NCBI GenBank assembly: GCA_964564735.1
Contig: CAZMCH010000002.1
Span: forward strand, 40,580 to 104,579
DNA length: 64,000 nucleotides
Source of the DNA: CAZMCH01 sp964564735
GTDB taxonomy: Bacteria; Poribacteria; DTPJ01
Reading direction: 5' to 3'
Position 1 is the stretch's first letter. The number at the start of each line of letters is the position of its first letter. Positions 45,439-54,699 of this stretch are shown here, piece by piece. Position numbers and translations under genes: made by a program. The notes under the pieces were generated by a model. It was not told the DNA's origin and searched no databases. It saw nothing but the letters and a program-made list of their open reading frames with translations.

Positions 45439-48400
45439 ATGCCTTTTAATAGTAGAATATTAGATGCTGGTAACGTGGCAAAGCCAGCTCAAATTCCCTT
45501 ACATCCTGCCATTATTATTGGTTTAGGAGGAACAGGGAATAAGATTTTATTGAATTTGAGACAAAAGTTTTTTGATAAATATAACAGACCTGACTTACCA
45601 TCCATTGCATACTTGTATATTGATACCGATCATAACGATATATATAATTCAGACTATTTAGAAGATATAAGATTTAAACCTAATGAAATAATTGATGCGC
45701 AGATCTCACCAGAAGATTTTTCAATTTATTTCCAAAATGAGAGCAATTATCCTAATGCCTTCGAATCACTAAAACCTTATAAAGCGCTAATTGATGGCAC
45801 AAAGTCGTGTAGATTATTAGGACATCTGGGATTTTTTAACGCATCTGATCTTATCAAACATAGATTAAGTAACCATCTAATTAAAATACAATCACCTGAA
45901 TCACAAAATGAGATGGAAGGGATGGCAAAGATTGACACAACAAAGATAAATATCTATATCGTCTCATCAATCGCTGGTGGAACAGGCGGTGGAATGTTTC
46001 TTGACATGGCATTTTTTACTAAAAGCATTATACAAAATGCTAATATATATGGGTTTATCGTTCTTCCGTCATTTTTTTCAGATGATTACAATAAAAAAAT
46101 GTATGCAAATGGATACTCAGCACTTAAGGAATTAGAATTTTATAGCTCAAGGAAAGATATAGCACACAATCCAAGTGAAAATATATTTAACGGATTTAGC
46201 ACAGAATGGAAAATAGACGATAAAAAACTCATCAGTGGACCTCCGTTTAATACTTGTTATTTAATAGATAATTGCAATTTTAATTATAATTTATCAATAT
46301 CTGAACAGCAAAGCGAAGTATTTGACATGATCGCTGATACAATATTTACTGATTTTCTGCCTGATAAAGATTTATTTGCATTAAGAAAAAGAAGTATTCG
46401 TGAAAGCCTTACGCCAGCAATATTAAATGATATGAAATACGAATACCTTGATAGCAAAGGTAATATAACTCATAGTGAAATAAGAGCATGTCGTTATTCG
46501 ACTTTTGGCTATTCCAAAATATATATGCCAATTAAACGTATAGAGAATATATGTTCATATAAGCTTAGTGAAGACCTTGTTGAATTTTGGCTTAGAGAAA
46601 ATCCTGTAACAGATAAATTGAAAGATGAAATAAAAGACGATTTATTACCAAAATTAGGAATGAGGATGAATGACGTTTCGTCATCAGATATATTTATTAC
46701 ATTGAGCAAAATTGTTGATGATAATATATCTAAAATTATTGATCAATGGGCATCTCAGCAAGAAAAAGCTTGTGCTGATAAGATAAATTCTAAGTCTCGT
46801 GATATAAGCGGATTTATATCAAAAATATTTGATGAATATGTGAATCTTAATTATAGAGATAGTGAAGGACAATTCTTAAAGAGCATAAATATACAGAACA
46901 AAAGTGATTTGATAAAGGAAATTCAAAGCAAAATACTAAACGAAACAGCTAAAATGCTTGATGAACGTGAGAAAGGGATTTATTTCACAATAAAAAATCT
47001 TAATGTAGTATCTGTATTTTTGAATGAATGGATAAAATCTTATGAAGAAGACTATAATATCTCTGAAATAAAGACAAATGAAATTCATAAAGATATAGAT
47101 AAAACATTGCAGTTAATAAAGGAATCAGAAAAATCATGGCTATATCGCAAATCAGTTTTAGTAACACATTCAAAAACGATATTTGATATTATAAAATCAT
47201 ATTTAGATATGCGTGCCAGAATGATGATTGATAAAACAGCATCAGAAATATGCAAAGAATTAAAACCTAAAATAGACGATATAATAAATGAAATAAATTA
47301 TCTTATAAAATCACTGAATATACTAAAAAACATACTACATGAAAAATATGAGTCCTATGACAAATCTGAAACTGGAATTATCAATCATGATGTTTATAAG
47401 AAGGGTGATTTTATGGATTTATATTATATTAATGATAAGCCTATAACTGAAACTACCCTTGAATCTTTGAGTAGTGATTTTTTCTTAAGCACCAAGATCG
47501 ATGGTTTGCTTGAACTTAAAGATATTCTCAATGATAAAGGAACGCAATATATCGAAAGCCAAATACTAGATTTTTGCAAATTAAAATTTGCTGATATAAA
47601 ATCTCAGGAAAAGGCAGATGTCATAAAAAAACTATCAAAACAATACCCAAATGAAAAATATAAGCAATTGGTTGATGGATTATATAAGATGGGTAGCGGA
47701 TGGTTAAAACAGGGATCGCATTTTATAGGCGATGTCGGTTCAATGAGCAATATTAAATCAATGGCTTCTCTTGGTATCGCAAGCAAGCAAGATGATGAAT
47801 ATGGCGAATTCATTAGGCTTTTTAAGAGCATTAACAACGAAATAGAGCGTATAAATGTAGATAGCAACAATATATGTTATTATTCGGAATGTGCAGGGAT
47901 CCCGCTTGTATATATAGCGAATCTGGATAAATACAAACAGTGCTATATGGAAATTGCAAATCAAGACCTATATACTTTTCACATTGACGATACAAAATAT
48001 CCCGATATAATGCTTAATACAGAAGAAGAGATCGCTGTTTTGAAAGAGGCAAGCAGGATATTTTTGACATCTACAATTCTTGGCATATTAAATGTATCTG
48101 TTAATGGTGATGGCAAAATCGTCTATGATTATGCTGGTTTTGATGGTAAAATCTTGCATCTAGGTATAGAAAATTCAGTAGTCGAAGCGATAAAATCAAA
48201 TTTTGATCTCCGTTTAGAACTAGATCACAGAGTTACGGATATTACTAATAATTTTGACAATATAAAGCTTATCCAATATTATGTCATACTTGGATATTGG
48301 ATTGAAAAGCTATTTAGCCCAAGATTATATAAAATTGGTAATGAGATCACTGAAATATTGACTTTTGAAAATAGAATACTAACTACAATTCAGGACGAGA

Positions 48401-48522
48401 TAAAACAAAAACTTCTAAATGCAACATCAGAGGAAAAACTGAATAAGCAACTTTCCTTAATGCAAAAAAAGCTAAATGATTTTTCATTCTTGATAGATAA
48501 CAGAAGGATAATTAAAATATAG
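45439..48522 (+). CDS. Large tubulin/FtsZ-superfamily protein (Tubulin_2-like)
   Basis: 1027 residues; AGGAGG seven bases before the ATG. The N-terminus has a GTPase fold of the tubulin superfamily: PAIIIGLGGTGNKIL at 23-37, YLYIDTDHND at 58-67 and the nucleotide-binding signature SSIAGGTGGGMFLD at 176-189, matching the tubulin GGTGSG loop. Large members of this kind belong to families described as FtsZ-like or Tubulin_2, thought to work at membranes. Residues ~380-1000 are mostly charged helices, probably coiled coil, with no named domain. It leads an operon with cytochrome c, ResB-like and EF-hand membrane proteins. Confidence 0.85.
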   Translation: MPFNSRILDAGNVAKPAQIPLHPAIIIGLGGTGNKILLNLRQKFFDKYNRPDLPSIAYLYIDTDHNDIYNSDYLEDIRFKPNEIIDAQISPEDFSIYFQNESNYPNAFESLKPYKALIDGTKSCRLLGHLGFFNASDLIKHRLSNHLIKIQSPESQNEMEGMAKIDTTKINIYIVSSIAGGTGGGMFLDMAFFTKSIIQNANIYGFIVLPSFFSDDYNKKMYANGYSALKELEFYSSRKDIAHNPSENIFNGFSTEWKIDDKKLISGPPFNTCYLIDNCNFNYNLSISEQQSEVFDMIADTIFTDFLPDKDLFALRKRSIRESLTPAILNDMKYEYLDSKGNITHSEIRACRYSTFGYSKIYMPIKRIENICSYKLSEDLVEFWLRENPVTDKLKDEIKDDLLPKLGMRMNDVSSSDIFITLSKIVDDNISKIIDQWASQQEKACADKINSKSRDISGFISKIFDEYVNLNYRDSEGQFLKSINIQNKSDLIKEIQSKILNETAKMLDEREKGIYFTIKNLNVVSVFLNEWIKSYEEDYNISEIKTNEIHKDIDKTLQLIKESEKSWLYRKSVLVTHSKTIFDIIKSYLDMRARMMIDKTASEICKELKPKIDDIINEINYLIKSLNILKNILHEKYESYDKSETGIINHDVYKKGDFMDLYYINDKPITETTLESLSSDFFLSTKIDGLLELKDILNDKGTQYIESQILDFCKLKFADIKSQEKADVIKKLSKQYPNEKYKQLVDGLYKMGSGWLKQGSHFIGDVGSMSNIKSMASLGIASKQDDEYGEFIRLFKSINNEIERINVDSNNICYYSECAGIPLVYIANLDKYKQCYMEIANQDLYTFHIDDTKYPDIMLNTEEEIAVLKEASRIFLTSTILGILNVSVNGDGKIVYDYAGFDGKILHLGIENSVVEAIKSNFDLRLELDHRVTDITNNFDNIKLIQYYVILGYWIEKLFSPRLYKIGNEITEILTFENRILTTIQDEIKQKLLNATSEEKLNKQLSLMQKKLNDFSFLIDNRRIIKI

Positions 48523-48540
48523 AATTAATATGGAGGGAAA

Positions 48541-49002
48541 ATGAACAAAAAGATTTTTTTTATTGCCTTGCTTATTATGACAGGTATGATTTTGGGTTTA
48601 ATTATCTTTTATCTGCCAAAGGCAACCGCAACGCCTGCAAATGCAAGATATGTTCCTGATAAAAGGTGTTATCTCTGTCATAAAGAGCAAGCAAAAAGCC
48701 ATATAAAAGATAAACATGCAAATAGCTTCAAAAGCCTTACAGATAATAATCAAGAAGATAACCCCAAGTGTTTAATTTGCCATACAACAGGCTATGGAAA
48801 ACCCGGTGGATTTGTTGACAAAAAATCAACACCTGAGTTGAAAGATGTCGGCTGTCAGGCATGCCACGGACCAGGTAGCGCGCATGTTGAGCTTGGACTT
48901 AGCAAAGAGCAAAAGAGGCTGGCAATTGACCTAAATGTATCCAATTCGTGCCTTAAATGTCATGAAATTCACAAAGAACATATTGATATAAAAAAGAAAT
49001 AA
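48541..49002 (+). CDS. Tetraheme cytochrome c (c554-like)
   Basis: 153 residues. One N-terminal hydrophobic segment (5-25) anchors it or acts as an uncleaved signal. Four CxxCH heme sites are at 43-47, 77-81, 105-109 and 137-141. The opening YVPDKRCYLCHKEQ...KHANS pattern resembles c554-type multiheme proteins, in which a later His supplies a distal ligand. GGAGG precedes the ATG. It is coded 18 bases after the tubulin-like gene and 32 before resB, so a role linked to that operon is likely. An electron-transfer partner is not seen. Confidence 0.88.
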   Translation: MNKKIFFIALLIMTGMILGLIIFYLPKATATPANARYVPDKRCYLCHKEQAKSHIKDKHANSFKSLTDNNQEDNPKCLICHTTGYGKPGGFVDKKSTPELKDVGCQACHGPGSAHVELGLSKEQKRLAIDLNVSNSCLKCHEIHKEHIDIKKK

Positions 49003-49034
49003 GGCTTTTTTATTATATAGTGAAAGGAATAAAA

Positions 49035-50351
49035 ATGTCAGTATTAAAATTCCTAAGTTCTGTAAAATTCACGATAATTATTTTGATCTTAATTGCTATT
49101 ATTTCTATTATTGGCACATTAGTTACACCAAAAATAGATAATATAATAATTAAAGCACTTCAATTGGATATTATTTACCATTCATATCTTTTTAGGGTCT
49201 TACTTGCTTTATTTTGCCTGAATTTATGCCTATGTTCCATTAAGAATATAAAATCCTTGTCACATTTGTTTGGTGTTACTGATAAGGCAGTTGACAAAAC
49301 AGAATTAGATAATCATCCTTTTTATCAAAAAAATGAACTCAATAAAGGTGATATGGATTCTAATATGCTATATTCACTAATTCAATATAATCTTGTTCGT
49401 AGGCTGTTTTATAGACTGAAATTCTCAAATGAAGAAAAGAGTTTATATTACTTTGAAAAAGGTCTAATTAGCCGATTAGGACCAATAATAACCCATGCAA
49501 GTATAATCATCATAATAATCGGAGGGATAGTAGTTGGTTTCACAGGATTTAAGGAACATAGAAATATACCTGTTGGAGAAGTAATAAGTGTCCCAAATGC
49601 TGACTTTAAGGCAAAGGCGGAAGATTTCAAGATAGAGTTTTATCCCGATTCCAATACACCAAAACAATATATAACAAAATTAACTATAATAGAGAATGGC
49701 AATCCTGCTATAACAAAAGACATTATGGTAAATCATCCTTTGAAATATAAAGGCATAAAATTTTTTCAGTCTGCCTATGGGGTGATAAATACAATAGGTG
49801 TAGAATTGAGTAAAGAAATTGCTGATGGTTCAAAATCGATAATTGGCGAATATAGTATTGAAGAAAATTCATCAGTAAAGATTCCAGATACGAATCTTGA
49901 AATAAAGCTACTTTCCTATGTGCCTGACTTTGTTATGGATGATTCTGGTCATGTTTCAAGCAGATCATCACAGCCGAGAAATCCTGCGGTATTATTAGAG
50001 CTTTTTGATAATAATCAGAGCAAAGGCAAAGCATGGAAGTTTCTGAAATATCCTTCGTTCAAGGCTTCACCAGAATCAGAATATATTATAGAGTTTGTCT
50101 CTATTTTTCCCTCAAAATATTACACACGACTTCAAATAAGCAGAGATTCTGGTATTTCAATTATCTGGATTGGCTCAATATTAATGATTATAGGCTTATT
50201 CATTACGTTCTTTTTTTCACACAAAAGATTCTGGGTCAAATTTTCATCAGAAAACAATATAAATGTTTTGGAAATAGCTGGAACATCCTATAAAAACAGG
50301 TCGGGATTTGAGAAAGAAAGCGATCTGATATTGAGATTGCTTCAAAAATAA
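49035..50351 (+). CDS. resB: ResB-like cytochrome c biogenesis protein
   Basis: 438 residues from the ATG at 49035 (MSVLKF), with AAAGGA six bases upstream. FLSSVKFTIIILILIAIISIIGTL (only partly quoted) opens a ResB-type protein: transmembrane segments near 10-30, 48-68, ~152-172 and ~370-392 with a large periplasmic loop between. ResB and CcsA/ResC normally make system II cytochrome c synthetase; no ccsA is in the window. Placement right after the tetraheme cytochrome suggests a dedicated maturation role. Confidence 0.85.
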   Translation: MSVLKFLSSVKFTIIILILIAIISIIGTLVTPKIDNIIIKALQLDIIYHSYLFRVLLALFCLNLCLCSIKNIKSLSHLFGVTDKAVDKTELDNHPFYQKNELNKGDMDSNMLYSLIQYNLVRRLFYRLKFSNEEKSLYYFEKGLISRLGPIITHASIIIIIIGGIVVGFTGFKEHRNIPVGEVISVPNADFKAKAEDFKIEFYPDSNTPKQYITKLTIIENGNPAITKDIMVNHPLKYKGIKFFQSAYGVINTIGVELSKEIADGSKSIIGEYSIEENSSVKIPDTNLEIKLLSYVPDFVMDDSGHVSSRSSQPRNPAVLLELFDNNQSKGKAWKFLKYPSFKASPESEYIIEFVSIFPSKYYTRLQISRDSGISIIWIGSILMIIGLFITFFFSHKRFWVKFSSENNINVLEIAGTSYKNRSGFEKESDLILRLLQK

Positions 50352-50361
50352 AATAATTGGG

Positions 50362-52569
50362 GTGGTAATACTGCGTTTTTTTGATTCCAATAAACCGACA
50401 TTTGATAAATATGGAGGTTATTATCATCTCCGAATAAAAACCGCAAAAGATATTTATCGTCTTTTAGACCTTGCTGATGGGCGGTGGATGGCTACAAGTT
50501 GTCCTTTGTTTGGTTTGAATGTTGATCTTGCCTTTTTGAAATTCCTTGATGCAGATGGTAACGGCAGAATTATAAGTGCAGAAGTCCGCAATGCAATTCA
50601 ATGGATATTCAAATGCCTAAAACCATCTGATACGTGGTTACAACACAAAACAGCCCTTTCCCTTGATCTTCTCAATACATCTGATCCAGAAGCAAATATA
50701 CTTAAAGATACAGCATTATTAGTGCTAAAAAATCTTGGCATAATGGATTCTGAGGAAATCACACTAGAACAAGTTCGTAATCGTCAGAAAATTATGGCTC
50801 AAGCGGATTATAATGGTGATGGTGTCATCCCTCCCGAAGTTGTTAAAGATGCTGATACATCTCAATTTGTTAGAGATATTATTTCTGTTATTGATGGAGT
50901 TACTGATGCAAGCGGACTAAAAGGGATAAATGAGGCAATATTATCACAATTCTTGAATGAAGCCCAATTATATTTGGAATGGTATAATAAAGGTATTATT
51001 CCCGAAGGTCAAATCGAGACTAAAATAATGCCCTTTGGGTTAAATACCTCCAATATGTTTCAGATAATTGACGCAATAAGGGACAAAATAGAACAATTCT
51101 TTACACAATGCTCATTTATAAGGTATAAAGAGCTATTTTCAGAAACGATTAATTTGCAAAAATCTGATGTTGAAAATCTTGATTATAATGATAAAAACGC
51201 AATATTAGAATATCTAGGCAGATCACCAATTGCTAAGCCAAATCCAGAAGGACTACTTCCACTAACCGATGGAATAAATGATGTTTATTATAAACAAATT
51301 ATAGCTTTAAGAGATCAGGTCATTATTAAGGTCTTTGGTGAAAAAATAGGAAAAATAGATGAAAAACAATGGCATTATCTATTAGATAAATTCTCTGCTT
51401 ATGAGGAATGGATTAGATCTAAACCAAATACTACCGTTGAGAAACTTGGCATTGATAAAATAAAGGAATATCTAAATTCACCTTGTATATCAACTATTCA
51501 TGAGTTGATAGCCATAGATAAATCCTTGTTTGAGGAAATTCGGCAACTCCAAAACCTTGAAAAGCTTTTACTTTATCATCAATGGCTGTATGAATTTGTT
51601 AATAATTACGCAAGTTTTCCGCATTTGTTTTCAATTCAAAATCGGGCAATGTTTGAGATGGGAACACTAATTTTGGCGGGTCGTGAGTTTAGCTTTAACG
51701 TTAAAGTAGAGAATGTCACCACACATTCTAATTTGGCAAAGAATAGCGGAATATGCCTTATATATCTTCATATAACAGGAGCAAATCCAGAAGAATCCTT
51801 TAATATTGTTGTGCCTGTAACAAAGGGAGGAACGTCTGAATTATATGTCGGAAGAAGGGGGGTATTCTTTACGATATATGGCAAAGAATATGATGCGCAA
51901 ATAATACAAATGGTTGAGAACCCTATTAGCCTATGGGAATCCTTAAAAGAACCTTTCCAAAAAGTCTTTTCAATGATCGGGGCAAGATTCGCCCAGATTT
52001 CGTCTTCAATACAAAAGGAATCAGAAAAGGTCATTACTACAACCGCCACTGATCAAAACGTTATACAGAAAGGGATAACAGAGGTTCAGCAAACTCCGTC
52101 TGTATCCGAGACAACACCTCAACCAACTTTGCCTACTACTCAACCAACATCGCAGGAAATTCAAAAAACTACTGGAAACGCAAGAGATGTCATGATCGGT
52201 ATTGGTTTCCTCGCTGCTGGGCTTGGAACTGCGCTAAAATTCCTTGCAGATACAGCCAAGCAATTAACTCAACCAGAAACGCTCAGAATGTTGCTTGTTA
52301 TGATTGGCATATTTCTGATAATTACTATTCTTATTACAGGATTTAATGCACTTAGAAAACTACATCAGCGCGATTTAGGTATATTACTTCAGGCTTCGGG
52401 CTGGGCAATTAATGGAAAAATGCTTTTAATAAGACCGATGGCAAGATTTTTCTGCCGAAAGGTTCACATACCAAAAGGGGCATACAAACAAAGAAAAGAA
52501 CTCCTTAAGCCTATTGAACGCCTTGCTAGGAGAATTCAATCAAATTCTGAAAAGATGAACAAGCAATGA
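50362..52569 (+). CDS. EF-hand membrane protein of the tubulin operon
   Basis: About 735 residues if started at the GTG at 50362; a CTG at 50371 or an ATA codon just before it would have better spacing from GGGGTGG, so the true start is uncertain. A canonical EF-hand loop DADGNGRIISAE lies at 63-74; a second, weaker loop DYNGDGVIPPEV is at 149-160. Residues ~160-540 are helical then beta and unnamed. A Pro/Thr/Gln-rich linker (~565-600) leads to two transmembrane segments near 610-668 and a basic tail. Ca2+ binding is implied; function is unknown. Confidence 0.7.
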   Translation: MVILRFFDSNKPTFDKYGGYYHLRIKTAKDIYRLLDLADGRWMATSCPLFGLNVDLAFLKFLDADGNGRIISAEVRNAIQWIFKCLKPSDTWLQHKTALSLDLLNTSDPEANILKDTALLVLKNLGIMDSEEITLEQVRNRQKIMAQADYNGDGVIPPEVVKDADTSQFVRDIISVIDGVTDASGLKGINEAILSQFLNEAQLYLEWYNKGIIPEGQIETKIMPFGLNTSNMFQIIDAIRDKIEQFFTQCSFIRYKELFSETINLQKSDVENLDYNDKNAILEYLGRSPIAKPNPEGLLPLTDGINDVYYKQIIALRDQVIIKVFGEKIGKIDEKQWHYLLDKFSAYEEWIRSKPNTTVEKLGIDKIKEYLNSPCISTIHELIAIDKSLFEEIRQLQNLEKLLLYHQWLYEFVNNYASFPHLFSIQNRAMFEMGTLILAGREFSFNVKVENVTTHSNLAKNSGICLIYLHITGANPEESFNIVVPVTKGGTSELYVGRRGVFFTIYGKEYDAQIIQMVENPISLWESLKEPFQKVFSMIGARFAQISSSIQKESEKVITTTATDQNVIQKGITEVQQTPSVSETTPQPTLPTTQPTSQEIQKTTGNARDVMIGIGFLAAGLGTALKFLADTAKQLTQPETLRMLLVMIGIFLIITILITGFNALRKLHQRDLGILLQASGWAINGKMLLIRPMARFFCRKVHIPKGAYKQRKELLKPIERLARRIQSNSEKMNKQ

Positions 52570-52680
52570 GACTATTTTTATAATGCTCTATTACAGAATA
52601 TCTGTTGACATGCCCTATTGAGAAAATATCCCTTTTATAGTATACTCAATATAGATACGACAATTTTCTTAATATATATA

Positions 52681-52710
52681 GTGAAATACTTGACGAGTAT
52701 TACGTTTCAC
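52681..52710 (+). promoter_or_regulatory. Hairpin with GTGAAA/TTTCAC ends
   Basis: GTGAAATACT and AGTATTACGTTTCAC face each other, with a three- to four-base bulge, 45 bases before the lipoprotein gene. A cleaner version (AGTGAAA/TTTCACT) is at 54657-54680 before the subtilase gene. The two may be a shared operator or remnants of a common repeat. Confidence 0.35.
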
Positions 52711-52754
52711 GCATCACATCTTACCCATCACATAATATTTCAGGAGTATTTTAT

Positions 52755-53513
52755 ATGAAATATAGAAGCATTTTTATCATTATAGTTTTTCTTTTAATTA
52801 TTTCGCTATGTTTTATCGGTTGTGGTGATGATGTTAATAATATCATTTCTCCCGAAACTCTTGATGTTACTGCCTTAAATACAAGCCAAACGACTATTGG
52901 AGTTGGTGATACTATGACTGTGGAGGCAAATTTTACGTATTCTGGCGATATAACAGTTCTAATGTTTACATGGTCAACGACTGGCGGAAAGATTCGCGGT
53001 TCAGGAAGCACCGTTGTTTATGAGGCACCAAACTCGCCCGGCAGTTATTCAATTAGTGTCAAAGTTACTGATGGGACAATATCATCAGGAAAAACAGTTA
53101 CAGTCAGAGTGACTCAAGAATCAGCGACACCTTCTATTATTGTAGATCAAAATACATATTGGTCTGCAGAAGCTGTAAAAGATAAATTAGCGTATAATGT
53201 GAAAGTAACAAAAATCGCTACTGGAAAAGTGACTCTACATTTTGAGATAACACAGGATAAAGATGATTTTGATGCGCAATTAAGCATAGAAATTGATGGT
53301 AAAGTAATTTTGCCAAGAATGTTTATTGGCGCAGAACAGCCATCAACAGGCAAGGTCACTGTTCGTGATATTGATGTATCAAAAGTAATTAATGCACCTG
53401 CACGCTATACAATTAATCTCTATATTGAACCCGGAAATAGGACTAGGAATGGTTGGTTACTAAATGAATTGAAGCTTGTTGGAGTAGAAGGTTCATCAGA
53501 CCCACAACAATAA
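52755..53513 (+). CDS. Lipoprotein with Ig-like domain
   Basis: 252 residues. Lipobox FIGC gives lipidation at Cys23. Residues ~35-115 form an Ig/PKD-like domain (VGDTMTVEANFTYSGD, GSYSISVKVTDG), followed by a second beta domain (~125-245). AGGAG precedes the ATG. Extracytoplasmic, probably surface-exposed or periplasmic. Ligand unknown. Confidence 0.78.
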   Translation: MKYRSIFIIIVFLLIISLCFIGCGDDVNNIISPETLDVTALNTSQTTIGVGDTMTVEANFTYSGDITVLMFTWSTTGGKIRGSGSTVVYEAPNSPGSYSISVKVTDGTISSGKTVTVRVTQESATPSIIVDQNTYWSAEAVKDKLAYNVKVTKIATGKVTLHFEITQDKDDFDAQLSIEIDGKVILPRMFIGAEQPSTGKVTVRDIDVSKVINAPARYTINLYIEPGNRTRNGWLLNELKLVGVEGSSDPQQ

Positions 53514-53549
53514 TGAAAAATAGATAACTTAAAGATAAGGAATTGAGAT

Positions 53550-54530
53550 ATGTCAGCTAATCTTTCTGATAAAGCTAAGATTACACTACAAAAAAATTTT
53601 AGCTATATGTTGATATATCCAATAACGCATTTATCTGCAAATAATAAAATCAATATTGAGCTAGATGAAAAGTATTTAGATTTTCTAATCAGACAGAAGA
53701 AAAAACTGGTTGAGTTGCTATCAACGGATATTGCTAATACTGCAGAATACATGAGTAAGATGCTGATAGAACAACTTTTAAGCAAAAATCAGTTTCTAAC
53801 AATAAAACAAGATGATAGATTGGAACTTATTGAGATATATAAAAGGGAATTGGGGGATTTTTTAGATATTCTTAGGAATTTTGATAATCATGAATCAATT
53901 ATAGAATATCTAAAAAAACATTTCACTTATATTGCCAAATTTATTATCAATCTATATAGGCAAGATAAAGAATCAACAGAATTTGCCATTTCAGAAGCGA
54001 TCTGCTCTCAATATTCAGCAACAACACAGTTGCATATCTTGAGAATAGATGATCCAAAGAAATTGGTTCAGCCGATCCTTGATGTTGGTTGTGGAAAAGA
54101 CGCATATTTGGTGAAATATCTACTTAGGCATGATATTGAGGCTTATGGAATAGATCGGCATGTAACCATAGGTCAAAATCTCATTACTACGGATTGGTTT
54201 GATTATGATTTTAAGCCTAATTTTTGGGGAACGATAATATCTCAAATGGCTTTTTCTATTCATTTTTTTCACCATCATTTGAGAAAAGATGGCAATCCAA
54301 GCAAGTTTGCACGTCTTTATATGCAATTATTGAGTTCATTGAAAAGCGGAGGCAGTTTCATTTATGCTCCGGGTTTGCCCTTCATAGAAAAATACCTGCC
54401 ATTAGACCAATTTGCCGTTGAGAAAAAAGATATTGATTTGAATGAAATTAAGGAAATAAAAGAGCAAATACAAGCAAAAAAACAAATAGTTGACGAAATT
54501 TTATATTCTGCACACATATATAAAAAATAG
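53550..54530 (+). CDS. SAM-dependent methyltransferase-like protein
   Basis: 326 residues. A helical N-terminal half (1-~165) precedes a Rossmann-like methyltransferase domain with motif I at PILDVGCGKDAYL and an acidic-loop analogue GIDRHV; a later strand FIYAPGLPFIEKYL is in the expected position for motif III or IV. Catalytic residues for a given substrate are not visible. AAGGA precedes the ATG; the gene starts 36 bases after the lipoprotein gene. Confidence 0.72.
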   Translation: MSANLSDKAKITLQKNFSYMLIYPITHLSANNKINIELDEKYLDFLIRQKKKLVELLSTDIANTAEYMSKMLIEQLLSKNQFLTIKQDDRLELIEIYKRELGDFLDILRNFDNHESIIEYLKKHFTYIAKFIINLYRQDKESTEFAISEAICSQYSATTQLHILRIDDPKKLVQPILDVGCGKDAYLVKYLLRHDIEAYGIDRHVTIGQNLITTDWFDYDFKPNFWGTIISQMAFSIHFFHHHLRKDGNPSKFARLYMQLLSSLKSGGSFIYAPGLPFIEKYLPLDQFAVEKKDIDLNEIKEIKEQIQAKKQIVDEILYSAHIYKK

Positions 54531-54614
54531 TCAGTGAAATTTAAATTACCCAAATTAATATGATACGATTTCATGTCTTACAAACGACTAATATTATAAA
54601 TCACAAATTTTATC

Positions 54615-54643
54615 TTGACAAAATGTATTTATTAAGGTATGGT
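54615..54643 (+). promoter_or_regulatory. Sigma-70-type promoter for the subtilase gene
   Basis: TTGACA at 54615-54620, a 17-base spacer and TATGGT at 54638-54643. The hairpin at 54657-54680 lies in the transcribed leader. Confidence 0.55.
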
Positions 54644-54656
54644 TTATTTATCGGAC

Positions 54657-54680
54657 AGTGAAATACTATTTAGTTTCACT
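54657..54680 (+). promoter_or_regulatory. Leader hairpin before the subtilase gene
   Basis: AGTGAAA and TTTCACT form a perfect seven-base stem with a ten-base loop, directly upstream of AAGGAG (54686-54691) and the ATG at 54700. It could be an operator or control ribosome access. A looser copy is at 52681. Confidence 0.4.
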
Positions 54681-54699
54681 ATAAAAAGGAGTGCCAATA

